NCBI RefSeq assembly: GCF_018785315.1
Contig: NZ_WQPN01000127.1
Location: 1 to 64,000, forward strand
Source: Clostridium sp. MCC353
GTDB taxonomy: Bacteria; Bacillota; Clostridia; Lachnospirales; Lachnospiraceae
Direction: 5' to 3'
DNA length: 64,000 bases
This document shows, piece after piece, positions 18,940-28,104 of this stretch; the first letter of the stretch is position 1; each line of letters opens with the position of its first letter. Below the pieces are notes generated by a model. It saw only the letters and a program-made list of their open reading frames with translations, did not search any database and was not told where the DNA came from. Both the position numbers and the translations under genes were made by a program.

Positions 18940-18967
18940 TTGAAAAAATAGTTTTTAAGCCTATTCT
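18940..18967 (+). promoter_or_regulatory. possible promoter upstream of the tandem array and azlC
   Basis: TTGAAA (18940-18945), 16 bases, TATTCT (18962-18967). If used, the tandem array at 19028-19299 is in the 5' untranslated region of azlCD. Confidence 0.4.
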
Positions 18968-19013
18968 AGTATACGAAAGCTGGCTCAATTACGCAAGACA
19001 AAAGGGAGCGGAC

Positions 19014-19305
19014 AACGGAATTTGCGTAACGTAATAAATGTGCAACGTAATAAATGTGTAACGTTATAAATGTGTAACGCAATAAATGTGCAACGTTATA
19101 AATGTGCAACGTTATAAATGTGAAACACAATAAATGTGAAACACAATATATGAAAAACACAATATATGCGAGACACAATATATGCGAAACACAATATATG
19201 CGAGACACAATATATGCGAAACACAATATATGCGAAACACAATATATGCGAAATACAATATATGCGAAACGCAATATTTGCGAAACGCAATAATTGCGTT
19301 TCGCA
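19014..19305 (+). repeat. 16-bp tandem array, 17 full units, ending in a perfect dyad
   Basis: Seventeen units of 16 bases run from 19028 to 19299, preceded by a shortened 14-base unit. Left units read AACGTAATAAATGTGC-like, right units AACACAATATATGCGA-like, so two homogenised subtypes meet near 19124-19155. The last unit runs into its own complement: TGCGAAACGCAA (19279-19290) and TTGCGTTTCGCA (19294-19305). Reading frames through the array on either strand are products of the repetition. Confidence 0.95.
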
Positions 19306-19343
19306 GTAGTTGTGTAAAAAAACGCTCTGGAATGGAGATTATT

Positions 19344-20042
19344 ATGGAAAATAAAAGGACGGCGGCTTTAAAATATGCGTTTCCGAGAACCGTACCGGTC
19401 ATGGTGGGGTATTTGTTTTTGGGAGCGGCATATGGAATTTTAATGAATGTAAATGGATATGGGATCTGGTGGGCGCTGGCAATGAGCGTCTTTGTGTACG
19501 CTGGAAGCCTGCAGTATGTGGGAATCACCCTGCTGGTGGCGGCCGTCAGCCCCATAACCGCTTTTTTAATGGCCCTGATGATAAACGCCCGTCATTTATT
19601 CTATGGGATATCCATGCTGGACAAATACAGGGATGTGAAAAAATTCAAACCGTATCTGATCTTCGCCCTGACGGACGAAACATTTTCCGTTTTGTGCAAT
19701 GAGAGGGTGCCGGGAACCCTTGACAAAGACTGGGTTTATCTGTGGGCCTCTCTGCTGGACCAGTGTTACTGGGTGGCAGGAACTTTGATCGGGGCGCTGC
19801 TGGGCAATCTGATAACCTTTGATACCACAGGGCTGGATTTTGCCCTGACCGCATTGTTTATCGTGATTTTTGTGGATCAGTGGAAGGCCAGAGAAGGACA
19901 TGTCTCTGCAGTAATCGGTGTGCTGGCCTCAGTGGCCTGCCTGATGATCTGGGGAGCGGATGCCTTTATCATACCGTCCATGGTTTTGATTCTGGTGATA
20001 CTGACCGTTAAATATAAGAAGGGGGAGAAGGGAAATGAATGA
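19344..20042 (+). CDS. azlC: AzlC-family branched-chain amino acid exporter, large subunit
   Basis: 233 residues. The ATG at 19344 follows GGAG (19334-19337); the frame extends back into the tandem array but that part is repeat-encoded. AzlC signatures: PVMVGYLFLGAAYG at the start, ALMINARHLFYGIS, and five or six membrane segments. Works with AzlD to export branched-chain amino acids or analogues. Overlaps azlD by 8 bases. Confidence 0.92.
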   Translation: MENKRTAALKYAFPRTVPVMVGYLFLGAAYGILMNVNGYGIWWALAMSVFVYAGSLQYVGITLLVAAVSPITAFLMALMINARHLFYGISMLDKYRDVKKFKPYLIFALTDETFSVLCNERVPGTLDKDWVYLWASLLDQCYWVAGTLIGALLGNLITFDTTGLDFALTALFIVIFVDQWKAREGHVSAVIGVLASVACLMIWGADAFIIPSMVLILVILTVKYKKGEKGNE

Positions 20043-20367
20043 TGTAACTCTGGGAATATTGATAATCGCGGCTCTTGTGGCAGGTACGGCCATCACCCGT
20101 TTTCTTCCTTTTCTTTTGTTTCCGGCCGGAAAAAAGACGCCCAGGTATGTGGAATTTCTTGGAAAGACCCTTCCTTATGCCACAATCGGGCTGTTGGTGG
20201 TGTATTGTCTCAAGGGGATTTCCTTCCAGGCATACCCTCATTCTCTGCCGGAACTGATCGCTGTGGCGCTGATCGTTGTCCTTCACCGATGGAAGGGCAA
20301 TTCCCTTCTCAGCATCGGAGCGGGTACGGTGATTTACATGATATTGGTTCAGGTGGTATTTGCCTGA
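20035..20367 (+). CDS. azlD: AzlD-family small subunit
   Basis: 110 residues, three or four membrane segments, with TAITRFLPFLLFP near the N-terminus as in AzlD proteins. Overlaps azlC, so the two are coupled. Confidence 0.92.
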   Translation: MNDVTLGILIIAALVAGTAITRFLPFLLFPAGKKTPRYVEFLGKTLPYATIGLLVVYCLKGISFQAYPHSLPELIAVALIVVLHRWKGNSLLSIGAGTVIYMILVQVVFA

Positions 20368-20375
20368 AACGGCGC

Positions 20376-20413
20376 TGCCGGAGGGCTACATAACGTAGTC
20401 CTCCGGCATTTTA
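20376..20413. terminator. bidirectional terminator
   Basis: TGCCGGAGG-CTAC and its complement (20376-20408), then ATTTTAT. The last codons of the convergent AraC-family gene lie inside the stem. Confidence 0.85.
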
Positions 20414-21270
20414 TGTTGTTCTTTAAATTCTTTTGGGGAAGCGCCGAACTCCTTTTTAAACGCCCGGTAGAAGCTGGTGTAATCGTTAAAACCATACTGC
20501 TGATAGACCTGTCCAAAGGGAATTCCGGAAAGAATTCCGTTTTTGCTTGCCTGGAGCCGTTTTTTAGTGATGTACTGGTGAAGGGAAATGCCCATGTTAT
20601 CTTTAAAAATGTGGGAAATATGGTATTTGCTCACATAAAAGAAGGAAGCAAGCTGTTCTAAAGAGAGGTCCTCGTCCAGATGATTGTTGATATAGTCGCA
20701 CAAATTCAGGTAAAGCACATTTTCATAAGAGGCAGGAACCTGGTGGAGGAGATCGTAGCTTAAACGGTTGATATAGAGCAGAAAGGATGCGCTCATCAAT
20801 TGGCTCTGCATCTCTTTAAAGGGCCGGTTTCCATTGCATTCTTCGATCAAATCCAAAAGACGGCCCTGGATTTCCTGTGCCGTAATAAAATCCGGCCTGA
20901 AGTGATAATGCTGGTTTTTCAGGGCATAATCATAACCATAGGCAAAATCCCGTCCAATCTGGCAGAGTTTGTCAAAATAGGACGGATTCATCCAGAAAAC
21001 AAAACGCCGGTAAGGGATATCGCCGCTGTGAAAACGGGGCTGGTGAAGGATGTCAGGGGGAATCAGCATATAATCCCCATATTGGAGGGAGTAGGTGATC
21101 CCGTCCACTTCGTAATCCATATCGCCTTCCATAAAAAAATAGAATTCATAATGGCTGTGGGAATGGGCTGAAATCCGGTTGATTTTGGCGTCGCTGTAGT
21201 AAAAAATTTCATAATCCCCGGGCATCATATACTGCCTGGTATCAAATCCGGTGGAGAGATCTTTTTTCAT
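20386..21270 (-). CDS. AraC-family regulator with cupin sensor
   Basis: 294 residues. The start at 21270 follows AAAGGAA on the minus strand; an earlier in-frame ATG at 21315 lacks a site. The N-terminal cupin (HSHSHYEFYFFMEG, GDYMLIPPDILHQP) would bind a sugar or sugar acid. The C-terminal half has two helix-turn-helix units ending in FNDYTSFYRAFKKEFGASP. It is divergent from uxuA, so regulation of the hexuronate genes is a reasonable inference. Confidence 0.9.
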   Translation of the reverse strand: MKKDLSTGFDTRQYMMPGDYEIFYYSDAKINRISAHSHSHYEFYFFMEGDMDYEVDGITYSLQYGDYMLIPPDILHQPRFHSGDIPYRRFVFWMNPSYFDKLCQIGRDFAYGYDYALKNQHYHFRPDFITAQEIQGRLLDLIEECNGNRPFKEMQSQLMSASFLLYINRLSYDLLHQVPASYENVLYLNLCDYINNHLDEDLSLEQLASFFYVSKYHISHIFKDNMGISLHQYITKKRLQASKNGILSGIPFGQVYQQYGFNDYTSFYRAFKKEFGASPKEFKEQHKMPEDYVM

Positions 21271-21407
21271 CAGGGTTCCTTTCTGATCGTAATGATTGTA
21301 TTTATTATAGTGCATTACAGCAACTTTTGCAATGTGAACGGCAATTATCTCAATGGTATTTGGAGGCAGTTTTGTTATAATGAGACCAGAAACAAGAAAA
21401 CGTGAAA

Positions 21408-21441
21408 CTGCTCAAGAGAAGAGCAGGAGCGGTTTGAGCAG
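21408..21441 (+). promoter_or_regulatory. inverted repeat in the uxuA leader
   Basis: CTGCTCAA (21408-21415) and TTGAGCAG (21434-21441), about 27 bases after a TATAAT-like -10 at 21376-21381. Could be an operator or leader hairpin. Confidence 0.45.
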
Positions 21442-21471
21442 AGCCGTTAGGGCGGCGGAATGGAGGAAAAG

Positions 21472-22518
21472 ATGAAATTATCATTCAGATGGTATGGCGA
21501 AGACGATAAGGTGACCCTGGAGAATATCAGACAGATACCGGGGATGAATTCAATTGTAACGGCGGTTTATGATGTGCCCGTAGGCGAGGTGTGGAGCAGG
21601 GAGAGCATTGCCAGGCTGAAAAAAATGGTGGAGGACGCAGGGCTTGCCTTTGACGTGATTGAAAGCATACCGGTGCATGAGGATATCAAACTGGGCAAAC
21701 CGAACCGGGACAAATATATTGCCAACTACTGTGAAAATATCCGCCGTGTGGCAGAGGCGGGAATCAAATGTATCTGCTACAATTTCATGCCTGTATTCGA
21801 TTGGACGAGAACCCAGTTAGACCATGTTCTGGATGACGGTTCCACATCCCTTGTCTATTACCAGGAACAGGTGGATCAGGTGAACCCGCTGGAAAGTGAA
21901 AGTGATTTAACCCTTCCCGGCTGGGATTCCAGCTACACCAGGGATGAATTAAAAGCGGTTGTGGCGGAATACAACGCCATGAGCGAAGAGGACCTTTGGA
22001 ACAACCTGAAATATTTCCTGGAAGCGGTTATTCCGGTAGCTGCCGAATGCGATGTAAATATGGCCATTCACGAGGACGATCCATGCTGGAGCATTTTCGG
22101 CCTCCCAAGAATCATCACCTGTGAGGAGAACCTGGACAAATTCCTGAAACTGGTGGATGATCCCCATAACGGAATCACGCTCTGCACCGGTTCTCTTGGA
22201 TGCTCCGGAAAGAACGATGTTGTCAGGATGGCAGGAAAATATGCGGCTATGGGCAGAATCCATTTTGCCCATGTGAGAAATGTGGCTGTTCTGGACAATG
22301 GTTTTGAAGAGAGGGCACACCTTTCCAGCTGCGGTTCCCTGGATATGTTCGCTATTTTAAAAGCGCTCCATGACAATGGTTTTACGGGATATGTGAGACC
22401 GGATCACGGACGGATGATCTGGGGTGAGACGGGACGCGCCGGATACGGCCTTTATGACCGGGCCCTTGGGGCAACCTATATCAACGGATTATGGGAAGCG
22501 ATTGAGAAAATGAGCTGA
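21472..22518 (+). CDS. uxuA: mannonate dehydratase
   Basis: 348 residues. ATG 21472 is preceded by GGAGG at 21462-21466. The protein starts [21 protein letters not shown], with [31 protein letters not shown] and [11 protein letters not shown], typical of UxuA including the histidine, cysteine and aspartate metal ligands. It dehydrates D-mannonate to 2-keto-3-deoxygluconate in glucuronate breakdown. Followed after 214 bases by the matching oxidoreductase. Confidence 0.96.
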   Translation: MKLSFRWYGEDDKVTLENIRQIPGMNSIVTAVYDVPVGEVWSRESIARLKKMVEDAGLAFDVIESIPVHEDIKLGKPNRDKYIANYCENIRRVAEAGIKCICYNFMPVFDWTRTQLDHVLDDGSTSLVYYQEQVDQVNPLESESDLTLPGWDSSYTRDELKAVVAEYNAMSEEDLWNNLKYFLEAVIPVAAECDVNMAIHEDDPCWSIFGLPRIITCEENLDKFLKLVDDPHNGITLCTGSLGCSGKNDVVRMAGKYAAMGRIHFAHVRNVAVLDNGFEERAHLSSCGSLDMFAILKALHDNGFTGYVRPDHGRMIWGETGRAGYGLYDRALGATYINGLWEAIEKMS

Positions 22519-22535
22519 TTCTGCCGGGTGGAAAT

Positions 22536-22625
22536 ATAAAGCAGAAATTATGAGACGGAAATCATAAAGCAGAAATTATGAGGCAGAAAACATAAAGCAA
22601 AAATTATTATGAAGCGTTAATTATG
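22536..22625 (+). repeat. 28-bp degenerate tandem repeat between uxuA and the SDR gene
   Basis: Three units beginning ATAAAGCA(G/A)AAATTAT at 22536, 22564 and 22592; the third is diverged. No gene in this interval. Confidence 0.7.
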
Positions 22626-22732
22626 AGACGGAACTATTTTATAAGGAAATATTTAACAGCCAATAAGCTGCGGCGAAATTTTAACAGGGCCGCAGCGACG
22701 GCAAAAATAGAAAAGGAAAGCGGGTATTTATC

Positions 22733-23581
22733 ATGGGATTATCATTCGGAACAGATTTAACAGGTAAAGTGGCGGTTGTAACAGGCGCAGGCGGAGTTCT
22801 TTGCGGTATGTTCGCAAAAACCCTTGCTGAGGCAGGTGCGAAAGTGGCTGTGCTGGATTTGAATGAAGAAGCGGCTAAACAGGTAGCGGATGAGATTCAG
22901 GCGGCAGGCGGCGCTGCCCGGGCATACAAAACAAATGTGCTGGACAGAAACAGCCTGGAAGAAACCCATGCCAAAGTATTGGTGGATTTAGGTCCATGTG
23001 ATATTTTAATCAACGGCGCAGGCGGAAACAATGCGAAAGCCCAGACGACGAAAGAATATTTTGAAATCGGAGATATTGAGGCGGATACGGTTTCCTTCTT
23101 CGATCTGGATCAGGGGGGAGTGGAGTTCGTATTTAACTTAAACTTCATCGGAACCCTGCTGCCGACCCAGATATTTGCTAAGGATATGGTGGAAAGAAAG
23201 GGCTGCAATATCGTCAACATCTCTTCCATGAATGCATTCACACCCCTTACGAAGATTCCTGCATACAGCGGAGCCAAGGCTGCGATCAGCAACTTTACCC
23301 AGTGGCTGGCAGTTCATTTTTCCAAAACCGATATCCGTGTAAATGCAATCGCACCGGGATTTTTCGTTACAAAACAGAATGAAAAGCTTCTGTTCAACGA
23401 AGACGGAAGCGCCACGGCCAGAACCGCTAAGATCCTGGCTGCAACTCCCATGGGCAGATTTGGAGAGGCGGAAGAGTTAAATGGAACGCTGCTGTATCTG
23501 CTGAACAATCAGGCGGCTGGATTTGTCAATGGGGTTGTGATACCGGTTGATGGTGGATTTTCCGCGTATTCAGGGGTATAA
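22733..23581 (+). CDS. short-chain dehydrogenase, D-mannonate oxidoreductase (fructuronate reductase) type
   Basis: 282 residues. Rossmann glycine motif VVTGAGGVLCG, INGAGG, catalytic SS..Y..K in ISSMNAF and PAYSGAKAA, and the inserted segment after AQTTKEYFE seen in YjmF-like enzymes. With uxuA upstream it most likely reduces D-fructuronate to D-mannonate. The family assignment is firm; the exact substrate is inferred from context. Confidence 0.88.
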   Translation: MGLSFGTDLTGKVAVVTGAGGVLCGMFAKTLAEAGAKVAVLDLNEEAAKQVADEIQAAGGAARAYKTNVLDRNSLEETHAKVLVDLGPCDILINGAGGNNAKAQTTKEYFEIGDIEADTVSFFDLDQGGVEFVFNLNFIGTLLPTQIFAKDMVERKGCNIVNISSMNAFTPLTKIPAYSGAKAAISNFTQWLAVHFSKTDIRVNAIAPGFFVTKQNEKLLFNEDGSATARTAKILAATPMGRFGEAEELNGTLLYLLNNQAAGFVNGVVIPVDGGFSAYSGV

Positions 23582-23684
23582 ATGTTAAAATTCCTTCCGC
23601 AGTCTGGCTGACGGCAGTTACGCAGAGAATCGTCCGGACGCAGGAAGTTCTAAAACAAAACAGACGTAAAAAAGGCAGAACCAG

Positions 23685-23730
23685 CGCCGGTCGAGAAGAT
23701 ACCAAACGGCATCTTTTCGTCCGGCGTTTT
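23685..23730 (+). terminator. Rho-independent terminator
   Basis: CGCCGG-CG-GAAGAT pairs with ATCTT-TCG-CCGGCG (23685-23726), then TTTT. Confidence 0.8.
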
Positions 23731-23772
23731 AAAATTGATTCGAAATTCAGTTCTAATCTGCCTTTTTTGCGT

Positions 23773-25146
23773 CTATTTGTTTAAGTCGGAGCTGCGGTCT
23801 ATGTAATGGGTGTGGAGGAAGTTTTCCGCCTTAGGGCTCAGCGGGGTCCCGTAGAAGTCCCTGTATATTTTTTGAATATCAGGGTTTTCGTGGCTCAGGC
23901 GGAGAGGCATGGAGCTGTCACGGTTGTAGAGAGAGGCGATTCGGGCGAAGCGGACCATGTCGGTCAGGGGGACTTCGGTTTTTGGCTGGCCGCCGCCTCC
24001 GATGCAGCCGCCGCGGCAGGTCATCACTTCGATGAAATCATAGGGACTGCTGCCATTTCTCAATTGTTCCAGAACAGGAATGGCGTTTTTGATTTCGTGG
24101 ATTACGGCGATTTTAAGTGAAATGCCGTTTATGGTTACGGCGGCTTCCTTAATGCCGTCCACTCCGCGGACAGGGACGAGGGAGTAGTAGTCTTTTGGCG
24201 GATTTTCCCCGGTGATCAGGTAATAGGCGGTTCTGGCAGCGGCTTCCATGACTCCGCCTGTGTTGCCGAAGATTACGCCTGCGCCGGATGCTGTGCCCAT
24301 GAGGGAATCATAGGTTCCTTCAGGAAGGCCTTTTAATTGAATGTTTTCTTCTTTCATCCATTTGGCCAGTTCTCTTGTGGTGATAACGTAATCCATGTCC
24401 CGCATATCTTCTAAGCCGTGGTATCTGCCTGCTGCATTCATCTCTTCACGGCGTATCTCAAATTTTTTAGCGGTGCAGGGGGTGAGGGCTACGTTGACGA
24501 TCTTTTTTGGATCAATGCCCATCTGTTCCGCAAAATATGTTTTGATGCTGGGGCCCTGCATTCCTATGGGGCTTTTTACGGTAGAGATGTGGTTTCTCAG
24601 GTCGGGATAAAAGGTTTCTACGAATTTAACCCAGGCCGGGCAGCAGCTTGTGAATTGGGGAAGAGGGGCGGATTTCCCCTGAACCCGTGATACCAGCTCG
24701 GAGGCTTCTTCCATAATAGTTAAGTCGGCGGCAAAATTTGTGTCCAGTATGTAGTCGCCGCCCAGCGCCCGGAGAGCGGAAATCATCTTACCTTCCACAA
24801 AACTGCCGTTGGGCAAACCAAAGGCTTCTCCCAGTCCCACCCGGACAGAGGGGGATGTGCTGAAAATAACAATGGCTTCCGGATCATGAACGGCGGCTTT
24901 CACTTGAAGATATTCTTCTTTTTCTGTCAGGGAATTCACAGGGCATACGTTGGTGCACTGGCCGCAGTGGATGCAGATTGGCTCGTCATTGGTCTTAAAC
25001 AGATCGTAAAGCCTGCCCACCGCCACATCTTCTTCACAGACCCGGCGGCATTGGCCGCATTTTACACAAAGGTCTTCATGGCGGAAAATGGATGGATTGG
25101 ATTCTGATACGGGGATGCGGATGTCGGAAAATAGATGTTTTGTCAT
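23773..25146 (-). CDS. [FeFe] hydrogenase, two-ferredoxin-cluster form
   Basis: 457 residues; ATG 25146 follows AAAGGAA on the minus strand. Two [4Fe-4S] motifs (CVKCGQC at 27-33, CIHCGQC at about 58-64) precede the H-cluster domain: L1 TSCCPAW (166-172), L2 TPCTAKK (222-228) and L3 TCRGGCIGGGGQP (376-388). There is no N-terminal [2Fe-2S] domain. In the best-studied catalytic enzymes L2 reads MPC; here the methionine is threonine. The gene stands alone, with no HydB/HydC partner, so it may couple to ferredoxin. Confidence 0.92.
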   Translation of the reverse strand: MTKHLFSDIRIPVSESNPSIFRHEDLCVKCGQCRRVCEEDVAVGRLYDLFKTNDEPICIHCGQCTNVCPVNSLTEKEEYLQVKAAVHDPEAIVIFSTSPSVRVGLGEAFGLPNGSFVEGKMISALRALGGDYILDTNFAADLTIMEEASELVSRVQGKSAPLPQFTSCCPAWVKFVETFYPDLRNHISTVKSPIGMQGPSIKTYFAEQMGIDPKKIVNVALTPCTAKKFEIRREEMNAAGRYHGLEDMRDMDYVITTRELAKWMKEENIQLKGLPEGTYDSLMGTASGAGVIFGNTGGVMEAAARTAYYLITGENPPKDYYSLVPVRGVDGIKEAAVTINGISLKIAVIHEIKNAIPVLEQLRNGSSPYDFIEVMTCRGGCIGGGGQPKTEVPLTDMVRFARIASLYNRDSSMPLRLSHENPDIQKIYRDFYGTPLSPKAENFLHTHYIDRSSDLNK

Positions 25147-25226
25147 GGATGATTCCTTTCTTTTGTTTAATATAATAATAGTAATTAATACTAATATTAT
25201 AATTGAGATGGAAATATATGTCAAGG

Positions 25227-25300
25227 AGTTTGATGGAAGATTGAAAAGTAACCAGACAGAAGTTTGATGGAAGATTGAAAAGTAGCCAGACAGAAGTTTG
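25227..25300 (+). repeat. 34-bp tandem duplication upstream of the hydrogenase gene
   Basis: Two copies (25227-25260 and 25261-25294) differing by one base, followed by the first 6 bases of a third. It lies in the hydrogenase 5' region on the minus strand. Confidence 0.85.
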
Positions 25301-25516
25301 CAGGAATATGAAAAAAACAGATTTCCGCCGGTGTTGTAATTCCCAGAATCCGATGCCTCGAAAATGGAAGACATGGAGGACCGTGCAAAAATTTAAAAAT
25401 GCTGTGCGGCGGAAAATCTGTTTTTAAATGCTGAAATCACGGCTTCAGCGGCTGAATAACATAACGTTATGCCACTGCCCGATATAGGCCCCTGAAAGTT
25501 AGAACCAGATTAAAAA
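25301..25516. other. intergenic stretch without a recognised gene
   Basis: Contains the dyad CATAACGTTATG near 25457 and no convincing coding frame or terminator. Confidence 0.5.
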
Positions 25517-25672
25517 TCAGCTTTTGGCTTCCGGTTCAAATGGGTAAAGCTGGTTATAATTTTCCAATTCCTCATCGGTTTGAGGAAGAGAGGGGATCAG
25601 GCCGGTGCAGTCTGTTGTGGAACAGGCCATGATATCGATATCGTCCAGTTCCGATACTTTTTTTTCTTTCAT
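25517..25672 (-). CDS. 51-residue peptide with CSTTDCTGLIP motif
   Basis: Starts at ATG 25672, overlapping the stop of the upstream small gene in an ATGA, and has AAGGAGG 9 bases upstream. The product is acidic: a short charged N-terminus, IMACSTTDCTGLIPSLPQ, then a Glu/Tyr/Pro-rich tail. The two cysteines and the DCTGLIP block look like a selected motif, and a leader-plus-core peptide is one reading; no modifying enzyme lies next to it. I do not recognise its function. Confidence 0.75.
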   Translation of the reverse strand: MKEKKVSELDDIDIMACSTTDCTGLIPSLPQTDEELENYNQLYPFEPEAKS

Positions 25673-25866
25673 GAGAATCTGCCTCCTTCATTTGATGAAA
25701 GGTTCCTGACATATTGGTGCATTTCATCCCTGGTTTTAACCTGGCGCGCTCCATCGATGACGTGTTCCTGCTGGCTGGCGGTCATGTTGGAGAATCTGAT
25801 CATGGAATCCGTATTTTGGGACAGAGCCATGGTAAAGCCAATGGGCATTTCTTCGTTGTCGATCAT
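25669..25866 (-). CDS. small conserved protein, 65 residues
   Basis: ATG 25866 is preferred over the GTG at 25875, which overlaps the AAGGTGG ribosome site. The product reads MIDNEEMPIGFTMALSQN followed by MTASQQEHVIDGARQVKTRD. This resembles small Clostridia proteins of unknown function that place a PIGFxMALxxN block before a helical region. It is the first gene of a two-gene unit coupled to the 51-residue peptide. Function unknown. Confidence 0.7.
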   Translation of the reverse strand: MIDNEEMPIGFTMALSQNTDSMIRFSNMTASQQEHVIDGARQVKTRDEMHQYVRNLSSNEGGRFS

Positions 25867-25959
25867 TTGCTCCACCTTCTTTCTGATCGTTTGGATTATT
25901 GATTGGGATTATTCTTTTATTATGTCCGGGAAGAGGATTTTGATTAGGCGTGTGATGAA

Positions 25960-25996
25960 AAACCAGAAGACATTTTTAGTATCTTCTGGTTTATTT
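25960..25996. terminator. bidirectional terminator
   Basis: AAACCAGAAGA (25960-25970) pairs with TCTTCTGGTTT (25982-25992); on the minus strand it follows the pyrG stop. Confidence 0.8.
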
Positions 25997-26031
25997 TGAA
26001 AAATATATGGGAATTGTTTCAATGGTCTGTT

Positions 26032-27630
26032 TTATGCGTTTAATGCCGCTTCTATGAAACCTTTGAACAGCGGATGAGGGCGGTTGGGCCTGGATTTCAG
26101 CTCCGGATGGGCCTGAGTGGCGATGAACCAGGGATGAGAGGGGATCTCTATCATTTCCACGATCCGGCCGTCAGGGGAAATGCCGGAAAGCAGCATGCCT
26201 GCTGAAGTCAGGACGCTGCGGTAATCATTGTTGACTTCATAACGGTGTCTGTGGCGTTCGTAAATGGTTTCTTCCTTATATAATGCGTAAGCCTTGGAAG
26301 ATTTGTCCAAAACACAGGGATAGGAGCCTAAACGGAGGGTTCCGCCGATGTCTTCGACGCCGTTTTGATCCGGCATCAGGTGAATCACCGGATGGGTTGT
26401 GGAGGGCATCAGTTCAACGCTGTGGGCATCTCCATATCCGACCACATGTCTGGCAAATTCTACAATCGATAACTGCATCCCCAGACAGAGGCCCAGGAAT
26501 GGAATGCTGTTTTCGCGCGCATACTGAATGGCAAGGATCTTTCCATCGATGCCCCGGTCGCCAAAGCCGCCGGGAACCAGAATCCCTTTTACATCCCCCA
26601 ACAGCCCTTTTACGTTATCCGGGGTCACTGTTTCGGAATCGATCCATTTGATGTGGACGTCAGTATGGTTTGCCACGCCGCCGTGTTTCAGGGCTTCCAC
26701 AACTGAAATATAGGCGTCGTGAAGCTGGGTGTATTTGCCCACAAGAGCTACGGTGACCTCGTGCCGGGGATGTTTCCATGCTTCGATCATAGCCCGCCAT
26801 TCTTCCAGGTCAGGTTCCGGACAGTCCAGTTTCAGGCATTGGCAGGCCACCTGGGCTAAATGTTCTTCTTCCATAGCCAGCGGGGCTTCATAGAGGACTT
26901 CCACATCCAGATTCTGCAGCACATGGCTTTGGGGAACATTGCAGAATAAAGCGATTTTTCCCCGGATGCCGTCGTCCAAAGGTTTTTCTGAGCGGCAGAC
27001 TAAGATGTCGGGCCAGAGCCCCATGCTCTGCAGGTCTTTTACGCTGGCCTGGGTGGGTTTCGTTTTTAATTCGCCGGAGGCTTTTAAATAAGGGATTAAG
27101 GTGACGTGAATCAGGATGGCGTTTTCCCGGCCGGCCTCATGCTGGAATTGGCGGATTGCTTCCAGAAATGGCTGGCTTTCGATGTCGCCCACAGTGCCGC
27201 CCACTTCAATGATGGCGATTTCTGTTTCATTTGCAGAATAGTTTCTGTGAAAACGGCTTTTGATCTCATTTGTTATGTGAGGGATAACCTGTACGGTTCC
27301 CCCGCCGAAATCGCCGCGGCGTTCTTTGGAAAGTACGGTCCAGTAGACTTTTCCAGTGGTTACATTGGAATTTTTTGTCAGGCTTTCATCGATAAAACGT
27401 TCGTAATGGCCAAGATCCAAATCAGTTTCAGCGCCGTCGTCCGTAACGAAAACTTCCCCATGTTGAACAGGGTTCATGGTTCCCGGATCGATGTTGATGT
27501 ACGGATCAAATTTCTGCATGGTGACTTTGTAGCCGCGGGCTTTTAACAGCCGGCCTAAAGATGCGGCGGTGATGCCTTTTCCTAATCCGGATACAACGCC
27601 GCCGGTGACAAAGACATATTTTACTGGCAT
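26032..27630 (-). CDS. pyrG: CTP synthase
   Basis: 532 residues. ATG 27630 follows GGAGG on the minus strand. The N-terminal synthetase domain has [16 protein letters not shown] and [13 protein letters not shown]. The C-terminal class I glutamine amidotransferase has PGGFGDRG, the nucleophile cysteine in FLGLCLGMQ, and the HPE triad part in [12 protein letters not shown]. It aminates UTP to CTP using glutamine. Single gene, transcribed leftward; a TATAAT -10 on the minus strand near 27750-27757 and a hairpin-forming leader precede it. Confidence 0.97.
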   Translation of the reverse strand: MPVKYVFVTGGVVSGLGKGITAASLGRLLKARGYKVTMQKFDPYINIDPGTMNPVQHGEVFVTDDGAETDLDLGHYERFIDESLTKNSNVTTGKVYWTVLSKERRGDFGGGTVQVIPHITNEIKSRFHRNYSANETEIAIIEVGGTVGDIESQPFLEAIRQFQHEAGRENAILIHVTLIPYLKASGELKTKPTQASVKDLQSMGLWPDILVCRSEKPLDDGIRGKIALFCNVPQSHVLQNLDVEVLYEAPLAMEEEHLAQVACQCLKLDCPEPDLEEWRAMIEAWKHPRHEVTVALVGKYTQLHDAYISVVEALKHGGVANHTDVHIKWIDSETVTPDNVKGLLGDVKGILVPGGFGDRGIDGKILAIQYARENSIPFLGLCLGMQLSIVEFARHVVGYGDAHSVELMPSTTHPVIHLMPDQNGVEDIGGTLRLGSYPCVLDKSSKAYALYKEETIYERHRHRYEVNNDYRSVLTSAGMLLSGISPDGRIVEMIEIPSHPWFIATQAHPELKSRPNRPHPLFKGFIEAALNA

Positions 27631-27814
27631 AATCTTAACCTCCTTCATGTGTACGCAATATTGTGTCTGCAGCGATTAACTGGTGTTTATTATGTGCATA
27701 TGGGTTTCGGCATATGTACGCCGGCCTCTATGCCGTTTTAAAAAATAACTTTCATATTATACAACTAGGGATTAAAGAAATCCAGAACTTTTTGAAAAAG
27801 TTAAAAAAGTAAAG

Positions 27815-27928
27815 TGGGAGGCGCCCGGCTCTGCGGTATCCGGTTCTGAGAGCGGAAAATCCTGCGCCAGACGGGCCGTCACAGTTATTTTCAGACAGTA
27901 AAAAGGCCAGCGGGGTAGCTGGCCTTTT
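27815..27928 (+). ncRNA. possible small RNA ending in a terminator
   Basis: Between divergent pyrG and ftsH lies a GC-richer stretch with nested pairs GGCGC/GCGCC and GCTCT/AGAGC, then a strong intrinsic terminator (27901-27928). No gene on either strand would otherwise need this terminator. No known RNA family is recognised. Confidence 0.35.
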
Positions 27929-27931
27929 CAA
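27901..27931. terminator. orphan bidirectional terminator
   Basis: AAAAGGCCAGC (27901-27911) pairs perfectly with GCTGGCCTTTT (27918-27928). Confidence 0.8.
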
Positions 27932-28104
27932 GGAGAAGGTATTTCGTTTCTTATGGGGTGTAGCAAAAACTATATAATGTATTGGGGGGGTTTACGTTAA
28001 TTATAGTATCATACCAGTAAAAAAATGTCGATTAGAAGGATGCACAAACTTTTGGAAAAAAATGAAGTTTTTTTATTCATTTTCTGCAAATGCCGGGTTA
28101 CTGA

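Noticed and set aside
19014-19305. CRISPR array
   Set aside because: The units are contiguous 16-bp repeats with no spacers and there are no cas genes nearby.
19096-19555. Long coding frames through the 16-bp array on both strands
   Set aside because: They arise because three 16-base units equal sixteen codons; the products are pure repeat and the azlC start with a ribosome site lies downstream.
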